From contig JARWKL010000005.1 in NCBI GenBank assembly GCA_029961685.1, positions 17,760,164 through 17,824,163 of the forward strand: a stretch of 64,000 bases of DNA. Reading direction: 5' to 3'. The notes under the pieces are model-generated. The model saw only the letters and a program-made list of their open reading frames with translations, was not told the DNA's origin and searched no databases. A program made the position numbers and the translations under genes. How positions within the stretch are numbered: position 1 is the stretch's first letter; each line of letters opens with the position of its first letter. Positions 24,763 through 38,600 of this stretch are shown here, piece after piece. Source of the stretch: Aristolochia californica. Its lineage: Eukaryota; Streptophyta; Magnoliopsida; Piperales; Aristolochiaceae.

Positions 24763-27700
24763 ATGAACCCAAAAGTTTTGCTGTCCAAGTTTGGGAAATT
24801 CCACCAGTTCAACCCTAACAGCTTGGAATTTTATAAGAATGAGATTTCTTCCACACATGCTTTAAAAATGGATATGCATGCTTCAAACGTGTTAAAGATG
24901 CAAATCACCTATGGATCATTTGACCTTTTGAAGAGAATGACAAACGTTCATTAAATTCTAAAGTGAACGTGCGGTGGGATATTTGCCTGAGTCAAACTAG
25001 CCATTATTTTGCCCATTTACAAAAAAGCTGACCTAACGATCATAGATGATTGTGAACTGATTTATCATGCGTTACGGGCTATATTACCCTAAGTAATGAC
25101 TTATGGATTGGGAGTCAACACTCAGTTCAAAATTCCCCGACGGTTGCAAAACCAGATATATAAGAACTAAAAAGAGGTTACAATCCCTAAAAATTATAGA
25201 CACTCCTTGGAATTATCTCTCTCTATATTTGTGCATTGTGCACTTCCATTTTAGATGTACTCATTTTTCTTAAATAAAAACTTTGAGTTTTCGGTCTCCC
25301 TTCATCCCGTGAACCAAAAACGCAAATAGATCACCACAAAATGAAAATTTTACAGTTTATGTTTGGTAAAATTTTAAAACAATAACAAATGTAAGTAAAG
25401 AAAATTTAATCACAAACCACAAATGAACCCAAAAGTTTTGCTGTCCATGTTTGGGAAATTCCACCAGCTCAACCCTTACAGCTTGGAATTTTATAAGAAT
25501 GAGATTTCCTCCACACATGCTTTAAAAATTGATATGCATGCTTCAAACATGTTAAAGATGAAAATCACCTATGGATCAAAACCTTTTGAAGAGAATGACA
25601 AACGTTCATTAAATTCTAAAGTGAACGTGCGGTGGGATATTTGCCTGAGTCAAACAAGCCATTATTTTGCCCATTTACAAAAAAGCTGACCTAACGATCA
25701 TAGATGATTGTGAACTGATTTATCATGCGTTACGGGCTATATTACCCTAAGTAATGACTTATGGATTGGGAGTCAACACTCAGTTCAAAATTCCCCTACG
25801 GTTGCAAAACCTGATATATAAGAACTAAAAAGATCTTACAATCCCTAAAAATTACAGACACTCCTTGGAATTATCTCTCTCTATATTTGTGCATTGTGCA
25901 TGTCCATTTTAGATGTACTCATTTTTCTTAAATAAAAACTTTGACTTTTCGGTCTCCCTTCATCCCGTGAACCAACAACGCAAATAGATCACCACAAAAT
26001 GAAAATTTTAGAGTTTTGTTTGGAAAAATTTTAAAACAATAACAAATGTAAGTAAAGAAAATTTATTCACACACCACAAATGAACCCAAAAGTTTTGTTG
26101 TCCAAGATTGGGAAATTCCACCAGTTCAACCCTAACAGCTTGGAATTTTATAAGAATGAGATTTCTTCCACACATGCTTTAAAAATGGATATGCATGCTT
26201 CAAACGTGTTAAAGATGCAAATGACCTATGGATCAAAACCTTTTGAAGAGAATGACAAAAGTTCATTAAATTCTAAAGTGAACGTGCGGTGGGATATTTG
26301 CCTGAGTCAAACTAGCCATTATTTTGCCCATTTACAAAAAGCTGACCTAACGATCATAGACGATTGTGAAGTAATTTATCATGCGTTCCGGGCTATATTA
26401 CCCTAAGAAATGACTTATGGATTGGGAGTCAACACTCAGTTCAAAATTCCCCGACGATTGCAAAACCTGATATATAAGAACTAAAAAGAGCTTACAATCC
26501 CTAAAAATTACAGACACTCCTTGGAATTATCTCTCTCTACATTTGTGCATTGTGCATTTCCATTTTAGATGTACTCATTTTTCTTAAATAAAAACTTTGA
26601 GATTTCGGTCTCCCTTCATCCCGTGAACCAAAAACGAAATAGATCACCACAAAATGAAAATTTTAGAGTTTATGTTTGGAAAAATTTTAAAACAATAACA
26701 AATGTAAGTAAAGAAAATTGATTCACACACCACAAATGAACCCAAAAGTTTTGCTGTCCAAGCTTGGGAAATTCCACCAGTTCAACCCTAACGGCTTGGA
26801 ATTTTATAAGAATGTGATTTCTTCCACACATGCTTTAAAAATGGATATGCATGCTTCAAACGTGTTAAAGATGCAAATCACCTATGGATCATTTGACCTT
26901 TTGAAGAGAATGACAAACGTTCATTAAATTCTAAAGTGAACGTGCGGTGGGATATTTGCCTGAGTCCAACTAGCCAATATTTTGCCCATTTACAAAAAAG
27001 CTGACCTAACGATCTTAGATGATTGTGAAGTGATTTATCATGCGTTACGGGCTATATTACCCTAAGTAATGACTTATGGATTGGGAGTCAACACTCAGTT
27101 CAAAATTCCCCGACGGTTGCAAAACCTGATATATAACAACTAAAAAGAGGTTACAATCCCTAAAAATTACAGACACTCCTTGGAATTATCGCTCTCCATA
27201 TTTGTGCATTGTGCACTTCCATTTTAGATGTACTCATTTTTCTTAAATAAAAACTTTGAGTTTTCGGTCTCCCTTCATCCCGTGAACCAAAAACGAAATA
27301 GATCACCACAAAATGAAAATTTTAGAGTTTATGTTTGGAAAAATTTTAAAACAATAACAAATGTAAGTAAAGAAAATTGATTCACACACCACAAATGAAC
27401 CCAAAAGTTTTGCTGTCCAAGCTTGGGAAATTCCACCAGTTCAACCCTAACAGGTTGGAATTTTATAAGAATGAGATTTCTTCCACACATGCTTTAAAAA
27501 TGGATATGCATGCTTCAAACGTGTTAAAGATGCAAATCACCTATGGATCATTTGACCTTTTGAAGAGAATGACAAACGTTCATTAAATTCTAAAGTGAAC
27601 GTGCGGTGGGATATTTGCCTCAGTCAAACTAGCCAATATTTTGCCCATTTACAAAAAAGCTGACCTAACGATCATAGATGATTGTGATGTGATTTATCAT

Positions 27701-28712
27701 GTGTTACGGGCTATATTACCCTAAGTAATGACTTATGGATTGGGAGTCAACACTCAATTCAAAATTCCCCGACGGTTGCAAAACCTGATATATAAGAACT
27801 AAAAAGAGGTTACAATCCCTAAAAATTACAGACACTCCTTGGAATTATCTCTCTCCATATTTGTGCATTGTGCACTTCCATTTTAGATGTACTCATTTTT
27901 CTTAAATAAAAACTTTGAGTTTTCCGTCTCCCTTCATCCCGTGAACCAAAAACGCAAATAGATCACCACAAAATGAAAATTTTAGAGTTTATGTTGGGAA
28001 AAATTTTAAAACAGTAACAAATGTAAGTAAAGAAAATTTATTCACACACCACAAATGAACCCAAAAGTTTTGCTGTCCAAGTTTGGGAAATTCCACCAGT
28101 TCAACCCTAACAGCTTGGAATTTTATAAGATTGAGATTTCTTCCACACATGCTTTAAAAATGGATATGCATACTTCAAAAGTGTTAAAGACGCAAATTTC
28201 CTATGGATCAAAACCTTTTGAAGAGAATGACAAACGTTCATTAAATTCTAAAGTGAACGTGCGGTGGGATATTTGCCAGAGTCAAACTAGCCATTATTTT
28301 GCCCATATACAAAAAAGCTGACCTAACGATCATAGATGATTGTGAAGTGATTTATCATGCGTTACGTGCTATATTACCCTATGCAATGACTTATGGATTG
28401 GGAGTCAACACTCAGTTCAAAATTCCCCGACGGTTGCAAAACCTGATATATAAGAACTAAAAAGAGCTTACAATCCCTAAAAATTACAGACACTCCATGG
28501 AATTATCTCTCTCTACATTTGTGCATTGTGCATTTCCATTTTAGATGTACTCATTTTTCTTAAATAAAAACTTTGAGTTTTCGGTCTCCCTTCATCCCGT
28601 GAACCAAAAACGCAAATAGATCACGACAAAATGAATATTTTAGAGTTTATGTTTGGAAAAATTTTAAAACAATAACAAATGTAAGTAAAGAAAATTTATT
28701 CACACACCACAA
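24763..28712 (+). repeat. Mixed F/K block with M-type and SKLG units
   Basis: Monomers start at 24763 (F), 25423 (K, M subtype), 26080 (K), 26736 (F), 27395 (F) and 28055 (K). The 25423 unit has CTGTCCATGTTTGG, CAGCTCAACCCTTACAG and AACATGTTAAAGATGAAAATC. The same unit recurs at 38601. The 26736 and 27395 units share GTCCAAGCTTGGG (a HindIII site) and AAAATTGATTCAC, so they are a local duplicate pair. The 26080 unit lacks a few bases in its preceding spacer (GAGTTTTGTTTGG). Confidence 0.9.
26080..26406 (+). other. 108-codon open frame, class K five-A subtype
   Basis: Starting at the phase ATG, the frame keeps register through the AAA indel. Because the downstream A tract is five long (CAAAAAGCTGACC) instead of six, it continues as KADLTIIDDCEVIYHAFRAI before stopping at CCCTAAGAAATG. 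The same state is seen at 47173, 48479, 55061 and 63190. I recognise no family. The run is hydrophilic to amphipathic, without a signal peptide or membrane segment. Confidence 0.3.
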
Positions 28713-30030
28713 ATGAACCCCAAAGTTTTGCTGTCCAAGTTTGGGAAATTCCACCAGTTCAACCCTAACAGCTTGGAATTTTATAAGAATGAGATTTCTT
28801 CCACACATGCTTTAAAAATGGATATGCATGCTTCAAACGTGTTAAAGATGCAAATCACCTATGGATCATTTGACCTTTTGAAGAGAGTGACAAACGTTCA
28901 TTAAATTCTAAAGTGAACATTCGGTGGGATATTTGTATGAGCCAAACTAGCCATTATTTTGCCCATTTACAAAATAGCTGACCTAACGATCATAGATGAT
29001 TGTGAACTGATTTATCATGCGTTACGGGCTATATTATCCTAAGTAATGACTTATGGATAGGGAGTCAACACTCAGTTCAAAATTCCCCGACGGTTGCAAA
29101 ACCTGATATATAATAACTAAAAAGAGCTTACAATCCCTAAAAATTACAGATACTCCTTGGAATTATCTCTCTCTGTATTTGTGCATTGTGCACTTCCATT
29201 TTAGATGTACTCATTTTCTTAAATAAAAACTTTGAGTTTTCGGTCTCCCTTCATCCCGTGAACCAAAAATGCAACTAGATCACCACAAAATGAAAATTTT
29301 AGAGTTTATGTTTGGAAAAATTTTAAAACAATAACTAATGTAAGTAAAGAAAATTTATTCACACACCACAAATGAACCCAAATGTTTTGCTGTCCAAGTT
29401 TGGGAAATTCCACCAGTTCAACCTAACAGCTTGGAATTTTATAAGAATGAGATTTCTTCCACACATGCTTTAAAAATGGATATGCATGCTTCAAACGTGT
29501 TAAAGATGCAAATCACCTATGGAGCATTTGACTTTTTGAAGAGAATGACAAACGTTCATTAAATTCTAAAGTGAACGTGCGGTGGGATATTTGCCTGAGT
29601 CAAACTAGCCATTATTTTGCCCATTTACAAAAAAGCTGACCTAACGATCATAGATGATTGTGAAGTGATTTTTCATGCGTTACGGGCTATATTACCCTAA
29701 GTAATGACTTATGGATTGGGAGTCAACACTCAGTTCAAAATTCCCCGACGGTTGCAAAACCTGATATATAAGAACTGAAAAGAGCTTACAATCCCTAAAA
29801 ATTACAGACACTCCTTGGAATTATCTCTCTCTACATTTGTGCATTGTGCATTTCCATTTTAGATGTACTCATTTTTCTTAAATAAAAACTTTGAGTTTTC
29901 GGTCTCCCTTCATCCCGTGAACCAAAAACGCAAATAGATCACCACAAAATGAAAATTTTAGAGTTTATGTTTGGAACAATTTTAAAACAATAACAAATGT
30001 AAGTAAAGAAAATTTATTCATACACCACAA
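28713..30030 (+). repeat. Displaced A-B pair of the 4-monomer repeat
   Basis: Monomers start at 28713 and 29372. The first has AACCCCAAAG, GAGAGTGAC and ATGAGCCAAAC like unit A at 10254. The second is preceded by ATATAATAAC and AATGCAACTAG, and has CCAAATGTTTTGC and GGAGCATTTGAC like unit B. This is the only class B copy to the right of 12 kb. It lies 18.46 kb (28 monomers) from the nearest A-B pair, embedded between class K and F units of other lineages. Confidence 0.88.
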
Positions 30031-33000
30031 ATGAACCCAAAAGTTTTGCTTTCCAAGTTTGGGAAATTCCACCAGTTCAACCCTAACAGCTTGGAATTTT
30101 ATAAGAATGAGATTTCTTCCACACATGCTTTAAAAATGGATATGCATGCTTCAAACGTGTTAAAGATGCAAATCAGCTATGGATCATTTGACCTTTTGAA
30201 GAGAATGACAAACGTTCATTAAATTCTAAAGTGAACGTGCGGTGGGATATTTGCCTGAGTCAAACTAGCCATTATTTTGCCCATTTACAAAAAAGCTGAC
30301 CCAACGATCATAGATGATTGTGAAGTGATTTATCATGCGTTACGGGCTATATTACCCTAAGTAATGACTTATGGATTGGGAGTCAACACTCAGTTCAAAA
30401 TTCCCCGACGGTTGCAAAACCTGATATATAAGAACTAAAAAGAGGTTACAATCCCCAAAAATTACAGATACTCCTTGGAATTATCTCTCTCTATATTTGT
30501 GCATTGTGCACTTCCATTTTAGATGCACTCATTTTTCTTAAGTAAAAACTTTGAGTTTTCGGTCTCCCTTCTTCCCGTGAACCAAAAACGCAAATAGATC
30601 ACCACAAAATGAAAATTTTAGAGTTTATGTTTGGAACAATTTTAAAACAATAGGAAATGTAAGTAAAGAAAATTTATTCACACACCACAAATGAACCCAA
30701 AAGTTTTGCTGTCCACGTTTGGGAGATTCCACCAGTTCAACCCTAACAGCTTGGAATTTTATAAGAATGAGATTTCTTCCACACATGCTTTAAAAAGGAA
30801 TATGCATACTTCAAAAGTGTTAAAGATGCAAATTTCCTATGGATCAAAACCTTTTGAAGAGAATGACAAACGTTCATTAAATTCTAAAGTGAACGTGCGG
30901 TGGGATATTTGCCTGAGTCAAACTAGCCATTATTTTGCCCATTTACAAAAAAGCTGACCTAACGATCATAGATGATTGTGAAGTGATTTATCATGCGTTA
31001 CGGGCTATATTACCCTAAGTAATGACTTATGGATTGGGAGTCAACACTCAGTTCAAAATTCCCCGACGGTTGCAAAACCTGATATATAAGAACTAAAAAG
31101 AGGTTACAATCCCCAAAAATTACAGATACTCCTTGGAATTATCTCTCTCTATATTTGTGCATTGTGCACTTCCATTTTAGATGCACTCATTTTTCTTAAG
31201 TAAAAACTTTGAGTTTTCGGTCTCCCTTCTTCCCGTGAACCAAAAACGCAAATAGATCACCACAAAATTAAAATTTTAGAGTTTATGTTAGGAAAAATTT
31301 TAAAACAGTAACAAATGTAAGTACAGAAAATTTATTCACACACCACAAATGAACCCAAAAGTTTTGCTGTCCAAGTTTGGGAAATTCCACCAGTTCAACC
31401 CTAACAGCTTGGAATTTTATAAGAATGAGATTTCTTCCACACATGCTTTAAAAAGGAATATGCATACTTCAAAAGTGTTAAAGATGCAAATTTCCTATGG
31501 ATCAAAACCTTTTGAAGAGAATGACAAACGTTCATTAAATTCTAAAGTGAACGTGCGGTGGGATATTTGCCAGAGTCAAACTAGCCATTATTTTACCCAT
31601 TTACAAAAAAGCTGACCTAACGATCATAGATGATTGTGAAGTGATTTATCATGCGTTACGGGCTATATTACCCTATGCAATGAATTATGGATTGGGAGTC
31701 AACACTCAGTTCAAAATTCCCCGACGGTTGCAAAACCTGATATATAAGAACTAAAAAGTGCTTACAATCCCTAAAAATTACAGACACTCCATGGAATTAT
31801 CTCTCTCAACATTTTTCCATTGTGCATTTCCATTTCAGATGTACTCATTTTTCTTAAATAAAAACTTTGAGTTTTCGGTCTCCCTTCATCCCGTGAACCA
31901 AAAACGCAAATAGATTATGTCAAAATGAAAATTTTAGAGTTTATGTTTGGAAAAAGTTTAAAACAATAACAAATGTAAGTAAAGAAAATTTATTCACACA
32001 CCACAAATGAACCCAAAAGTTTTGCTGTCCAAGTTTGGGAAATTCCACCAGTTCAACCCTAACAGCTTGGAACTTTATAAGAATGAGATTTCTTCCACAC
32101 ATGCTTTAAAAATGGATATGCATGCTTCAAACGTGTTAAAGATGCAAATCACCTATGGATCATTTGACCTTTTGAAGAGAATGACAAACGTTCATTAAAT
32201 TCTAAAGTGAACGTGCGGTGGGATATATGCCTGAGTCAAACTAGCCATTATTTTGCCTATTTACAAAAAAGCTGACCAAACGATCATAGATGATTGTGAA
32301 GTGATTTATCATGGGTTACGGGCTATATTACCCTAAGTAATGACTTATGGATTGGGAGTCAACACTCTGTTCAAAATTCCCCGACGGTTGCAAAACCTGA
32401 TATATAAGAACTAAAAAGAGCTTACAATCCCTAAAAATTACAGACACTCCATGGAATTATCTCTCTCTACATTTGTGCATTGTGCATTTCCATTTTAGAT
32501 GTACTCATTTTTCTTAAACAAAAACTTTGAGTTTTCGGTCTCCCTTCATCCCTTGAACCAAAAACGCAAATAGATCACGACAAAATGAAAATTTTAGAGT
32601 TTATGTTTGGAAAAATTTTAAAACAATAACAAATGTAAGTAAAGAAAATTTATTCACACACCACAAATGAACCCAAAAGTTTTGCTGTCCAAGTTTGGGA
32701 AATTCCACCAGTTCAACCCTAACAGCTTGGAATTTTATAAGAATGAGATTTCTTCCACACATGCTTTAAAAATGGATATGCATGCTTCAAACGTGTTAAA
32801 GATGCAAATCAGCTATGGATCATTTGACCTTTTGAAGAGAATGACAAACGTTCATTAAATTCTAAAGTGAACGTGCGGTGGGATATTTGCCTGAGTCAAA
32901 CTAGCCATTATTTTGCCCATTTACAAAAAAGCTGACCAAACGATCATAGATGATTGTGAAGTCATTTATCATGCGTTACGGGCTATATTACCCTAAGTCA

Positions 33001-33984
33001 TGACTTATGGATTGGGAGTCAACACTCAGTTCAAAATTCCCCGACGGTTACAAAACCTGATATATAAGAACTAAAAAGAGGTTACAATCCCCAAAAATTA
33101 CAGATACTCCTTGGAATTATCTCTCTCTATATTTGTGCATTGTGCACTTCCATTTTAGATGCACTCATTTTTCTTAAGTAAAAACTTTGAGTTGTCGGTC
33201 TCCCTTCTTCCCGTGAACCAAAAACGCAAATAGATCACCACAAAATTAAAATTTTAGAGTTTATGTTGGGAAAAATTTTAAAACAGTAACAAATGTAAGT
33301 ACAGAAAATTTATTCACACACCACAAATGAACCCAAAAGTTTTGCTGTCCAAGTTTGGGAAATTCCACCAGTTCAACCCTAACAGCTTGGAATTTTATAT
33401 GAATGAGATTTCTTCCACACATGCTTTAAAAAGGAATATGCATACTTCAAAATTGTTAAAGATGCAAATTTCCTATGGATCAAAACCTTTTGAAGAGAAT
33501 GACAAACGTTCATTAAATTCTAAAGTGAACGTGCGGTGGGATATTTGCCAGAGTCAAACTAGCCATTATTTTACCCATTTACAAAAAAGCTGACCTAACG
33601 ATCATAGATGATTGTGAAGTGATTTATCATGCGTTACGGGCTATATTACCCTATGCAATGAATTATGGATTGGGAGTCAACACTCAGTTCAAAATTTCCC
33701 GACGGTTGCAAAACCTGATATATAAGAACTAAAAAGAGCTTACAATCCCTAAAAATTACAGACACTCCATGGAATTATCTCTCTCTACATTTGTGCATTG
33801 TGCATTTCCATTTTAGATGTACTCATTTTTCTTAAATAAAGACTTTGAGTTTTCGGTCTCCCTTCATCCCTTGAACCAAAAACGCAAATAGATCACGACA
33901 AAATGAAAATTTTAGAGTTTATGTTTGGAAAAATTTTAAAACAATAACAAATGGAAGTAAAGAAAATTTATTCACACACCACAA
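30031..33984 (+). repeat. Mixed F/K block with TTAAGTAAAAAC spacers
   Basis: Monomers start at 30031 (F), 30691 (K), 31349 (K), 32007 (F), 32667 (F) and 33327 (K). The 30031 unit shares GCTTTCCAAG with 12893. Spacers before 30691, 31349 and 33327 share TTAGATGCACTC, TTAAGTAAAAAC and CTTCTTCCCG with the one before 13553. The 31349 and 33327 units also share ATTTTACCC. They lie 1,978 bp apart (three monomers), which suggests a local 3-monomer duplication. Confidence 0.88.
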
Positions 33985-34644
33985 ATCAACCCAAAAGTTT
34001 TGCTGTCCAAGTTTGGGAAATTCCACCAGTTCAACCCTAACAGCTTGGAATTTTATAAGAATGAGATTTCTTCCACACATGCTTTAAAAATGGATATGCA
34101 TGCTTCAAACGTGTTAAAGATGCAAATCACCTATGGATCATTTGACCTTTTGAAGAGAGTGATAAACGTTCATTAAATTCTAAAGTGAACATTCGGTGGG
34201 ATATTTGCCTGAGTCAAACTAGCCATTATTTTGCCCATTTACAAAATAGCTGACCTAACGATCATAGATGATTGTGAACTGATTTATCATGTGTTACGGG
34301 CTATATTACCCTAAGTAATGACTTATGGATAGGGAGTCAACACTCAGTTCAAAATTCCCCGACGGTTGCAAAACCTGATATATAAGAACTAAAAAGAGCT
34401 TACAATCCCTAAAAATTACAGATACTCCTTGGAATTATCTCTCTCTATATTTGTGCATTGTGCACTTCCATTTTAGATGTACTCATTTTTCTTAAATAAA
34501 AACTTTGAGTTTTCGGTCTCCCTTCATCCCGTGAACCAAAAACGCAAATAGATCACCACAAAATTAAAATTTTAGAGTTTATGTTGGGAAAAATTTTAAA
34601 ACAGTAACAAATGTAAGTAAAGAAAATTGATTCACACACCACAA

Positions 34645-34929
34645 ATGAACCCAAAAGTTTTGTTGTCCAAGTTTGGGAAATTCCACCATTTCAACCCTAA
34701 CAGCTTGGAATTTTATAAGAATGAGATTTCTTCCACATATGCTTTAAAAAGGAATATGCATACTTCAAAAGTGTTAAAGATGCAAATTTCCTATGGATCA
34801 AAACCTTTTGAAGAGAATGACAAACGTTCATTAAATTCTAAAGTGAACGTGCGGTGGGATATTTGCCAGAATCAAACTAGCCATTATTTTGCCCATTTAC
34901 AAAAAAGCTTACCTAACGATCATAGATGA
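34645..34929 (+). other. 94-codon open frame, LPNDHR subtype
   Basis: This is the class K frame from the phase ATG, ending in KSLPNDHR after a six-A tract that includes a HindIII site. An in-frame TTG six codons earlier (AAAATTGATTCAC) extends the open stretch to 34627, where most monomers have TTT; a TTG start is unlikely to be used. The next segment of the relic frame stays open from 34889 in another register. The product is not recognised. Confidence 0.3.
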
Positions 34930-35134
34930 TTGTGAAATGATTTATCATGCATTACGGGCTATATTACCCTATGCAATGACTTATGGATTGGGAGTCAACA
35001 CTCAGTTCAAAATTCCCCGACAGTTGCAAAACCTGATATATAAGAACTTAAAAGAGCTTACAATCCCTAAAAATTACAGACACTCCATGGAATTATCTCT
35101 CTCAACACTTTTGCATTGTTCATTTCGATTTTAG
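34889..35134 (+). other. 81-codon open frame over the monomer 3' half
   Basis: This reads the segment LTIIDDCEMIYHALRAIL and then continues through CCCTATGCAATG (PYAMTYG) and beyond the usual stop. Here AAGAACTTAAAAGAG replaces AAGAACTAAAAAGAG, so KN is followed by LKELTIPKNY. The frame closes at TTTTAG, 28 codons further on. It shows that the sequence after the common TAA is still open in the same register, so an ancestral frame could have been about 160 codons. The product is unknown. Confidence 0.3.
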
Positions 35135-38100
35135 ATGTACTCATTTTTCTTAAATAAAAACTTTGAGTTTTCGGTCTCCCTTCATCCCGTGAACCAAAAA
35201 CGCAAATAGATTATGTCAAAATGAAAATTTTAGAGTTTATGTGTGGAAAAAGTTTAAAACAATAACAAATGTAAGTAAAGAAAATTTATTCACACACCAC
35301 AAATGAACCCAAAAGTTTTGCTGTCCAAGTTTGGGAAATTCCACCAGTTCAACCCTAACAGCTTGGAATTTTATAAGAATGAGATTTCTTCCACACATGC
35401 TTTAAAAATGGATATGCATGCTTCAAACGTGTTAAAGATGCAAATCACCTATGGATCATTTGACCTTTTGAAGAGAATGACAAACGTTCATTAAATTCTA
35501 AAGTGAACGTGCGGTGGGATATTTGCCTGAGTCAAACTAGCCATTATTTTGCCCATTTACAAAAAAGCTGACCTAACGATCATAGATGATTGTGAAGTGA
35601 TTTATCATGGGTTACGGGCTATATTACCCTAAGTAATGACTTATGGATTGGGAGTCAACACTCAGTTCAAAATTCCCCGACGGTTGCAAAACCTGATATA
35701 TAAGAACTAAAAAGAGCTTACAATCCCTAAAAATTACAGACACTCCATGGAATTATCTCTCTCTACATTTGTGCATTGTGCATTTCCATTTTAGATGTAC
35801 TCATTTTTCTTAAACAAAAACTTTGAGTTTTCGGTCTCCCTTCATCCCTTGAACCAAAAACGCAAATAGATCATGACAAAATGAAAATTTTAGAGCTTAT
35901 GTTTGGAAAAATTTTAAAACAATAACAAATGTAAGTAAAGAAAATTTATTCACACACCACAAATGAACCCAAAAGTTTTGCTGTCCAAGTTTGGGAAATT
36001 CCACCAGTTCAACCCTAACAGCTTGGAATTTTATAAGAATGAGATTTCTTCCACACATGCTTTAAAAATGGATATGCATGCTTCAAACGTGTTAAAGATG
36101 CAAATCACCTATGGATCATTTGACCTTTTGAAGAGAGTGACAAACGTTCATTAAATTCTAAAGTGAACATTCGGTGGGATATTTGCCTGAGTCAAACTAG
36201 CCATTATTTTGCCCATTTACAAAATAGCTGACCTAACGATCATAGATGATTGTGAACTGATTTATCATGTGTTACGGGCTATATTACCCTAAGTAATGAC
36301 TTATGGATAGGGAGTCAACACTCAGTTCAAAATTCCCCGACGGTTGCAAAACCTGATATATAAGAACTAAAAAGAGCTTACAATCCTTAAAAATTACAGA
36401 TACTCCTTGGAATTATCTCTCTCTATATTTGTGCATTGTGCACTTCCATTTTAGATGTACTCATTTTTCTTAAATAAAAACTTTGAGTTTTCGGTCTCCC
36501 TTCATCCCGTGAACCAAAAACGCAAATAGATCACCACAAAATTAAAATTTTAGAGTTTATGTTGGGAAAAATTTTAAAACAGTAACAAATGTAAGTAAAG
36601 AAAATTTATTCACACACCACAAATGAACCCAAAAGTTTTGTTGTCCAAGTTTGGGAAATTCCACCAGTTCAACCCTAACAGCTTGGAATTTTATAAGAAT
36701 GAGATTTCGTCCACATATGCTTTAAAAAGGAATATGCATACTTCAAAATTGTTAAAGATGCAAATTTCCTATGGATCAAAACCTTTTGAAGAGATTGACA
36801 AACGTTCATTAAATTCTAAAGTGAACGTGCGGTGGGATATTTGCCAGAATCAAACTAGCCATTATTTTGCCCATTTACAAAAAAGCTTACCTAACGATCA
36901 TAGATGATTGTGAAGTGATTTATCATGCGTTACGGGCTATATTACCCTATGCAATGACTTATGGATTGGGAGTCAACACTCAGTTCAAAATTCCCCGACG
37001 GTTGCAAAACCTGATATATAAGAATTAAAAAGAGCTTACAATCCCTAAAAATTACAGACACTCCATGGAATTATCTCTCTCAACATTTGTGCATTGTGCA
37101 TTTCCATTTTAGATGTACTCATTTTTCTTAAATAAAAACTTTGAGTTTTCGGTCTCCCTTCATCCCGTGAACCAAAAACGCAAATAGATCATGTCAAAAT
37201 GAAAATTTTAGAGTTTATGTTTGGAAAAAGTTTAAAACAATAACAAATGTAAGTAAAGAAAATTTATTCACACACCACAAATGAACCCAAAAGTTTTGCT
37301 GTCCAAGTTTGGGAAATTCCACCAGTTCAACCCTAACAGCTTGGAATTTTATAAGAAGGAGATTTCTTCCACACATGCTTTAAAAATGGGTATGCATGCT
37401 TCAAACGTGTTAAAGATGCAAATCACCTATGGATCGTTTGACCTTTTGAAGAGAATGACAAACGTTCATTAAATTCTAAAGTGAACGTGCGGTGGGCTAT
37501 TTGCCTGAGTCAAACTAGCCATTATTTTGCCCATTTACAAAAAAGCTGACCTAACGATCATAGATGATTGTGAAGTGATTTATCATGCGTTACGGGCTAT
37601 ATTACCCTAAGTAATGACTTATGGATAGGGAGTCAACACTCAGTTCAAAATTCCCCGACGGTTGCAAAACCTGAAATATAAGAACTAAAAAGAGCTTACA
37701 ATCCCTAAAAATTACAGACACTCCATAGAATTATCTCTCTCAACATTTGTGCATTGTCCATTTCCATTTTAGATGTACTCATTTTTCTTAAATAAAAACT
37801 TTGAGTTTTCGGTCTCCCTTCATCCCGTGAACCAAAAACGCAAATAGATCACGACAAAATGAAAATTTTAGAGTTTATATTCGGAAAAAGTTTAAAACAA
37901 TAACAAATGTAAGTAAGGAAAATTTATTCACACACCACAAATGTACCCAAAAGTTTTGCTGTCCAAGTTTGGCAAATTCGACCAGTTCAACCCTAACAGC
38001 TTGGAATTTTATAAGAATGAGATTTCTTCCACACATGCTTTAAAAATGGATATGCATGCTTCAAACATGTTAAAGATGCAAATCACCTATGGATCATTTG

Positions 38101-38600
38101 ACCTTTTGAAGAGAATGACAAACGTTCATTAAATTCTAAAGTGAACGTGCGGTGGGATATTTGCCTGAGTCAAACTAGCCATTATTTTGCCCATTTACAA
38201 AAAAGCTGACCTAACGATCATAGATGATTGTGAAGTGATTTATCATGCGTTACGGGCTATATTACCCTAAGTAATGACTTATGGATTGGGAGTCAACACT
38301 CAGTTCAAAATTTCCCGACGGTTGCAAAACCTGATATATAAGAACTAAATAGAGCTTACAATCCCTAAAAATTACAGACACTCCTTGGAATTATCTCTCT
38401 CTACATTTGTGCATTGTGCATTTCCATTTTAGATGTACTCATTTTTCTAAAATAAAAACTTTGAGTTTTCGGTCTCCCTTCATCCCGTGAACTAAAAACG
38501 CAAATAGATCACCACAAAATGAAAATTTTAGAGTTTATTTTTGGTTAAATTTTAAAACAATAACAAATGTAAGTAAATAAAATTTAATCACACACCACAA

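Larger units (their letters stand above)
33985..38600 (+). repeat. Seven-monomer stretch related to the a-g repeat
   Basis: Monomers start at 33985, 34645, 35303, 35963, 36623, 37281 and 37941. The unit at 33985 has lost its phase ATG (CAAATCAACC). The order F (CCCTTGAACC spacer) then K-LPNDHR occurs twice, at 33985-34645 and at 35963-36623. It is the same order as a-b at 14871-15531 and 19489-20149. The 37941 unit has GTCCATTTCC and GTAAGGAAAA like d or g, and a private ATGTACCCAAAAG. The stretch looks like an older, diverged relative of the 14.9-24 kb repeat. Confidence 0.85.

Noticed and set aside
26718..26735. Alternative TTG start giving MIHTPQ before the phase ATG
   Set aside because: It arises from a single T-to-G change in TTTATTCAC to TTGATTCAC in a few units (26736, 27395, 34645). 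No evidence supports use of TTG as a start.
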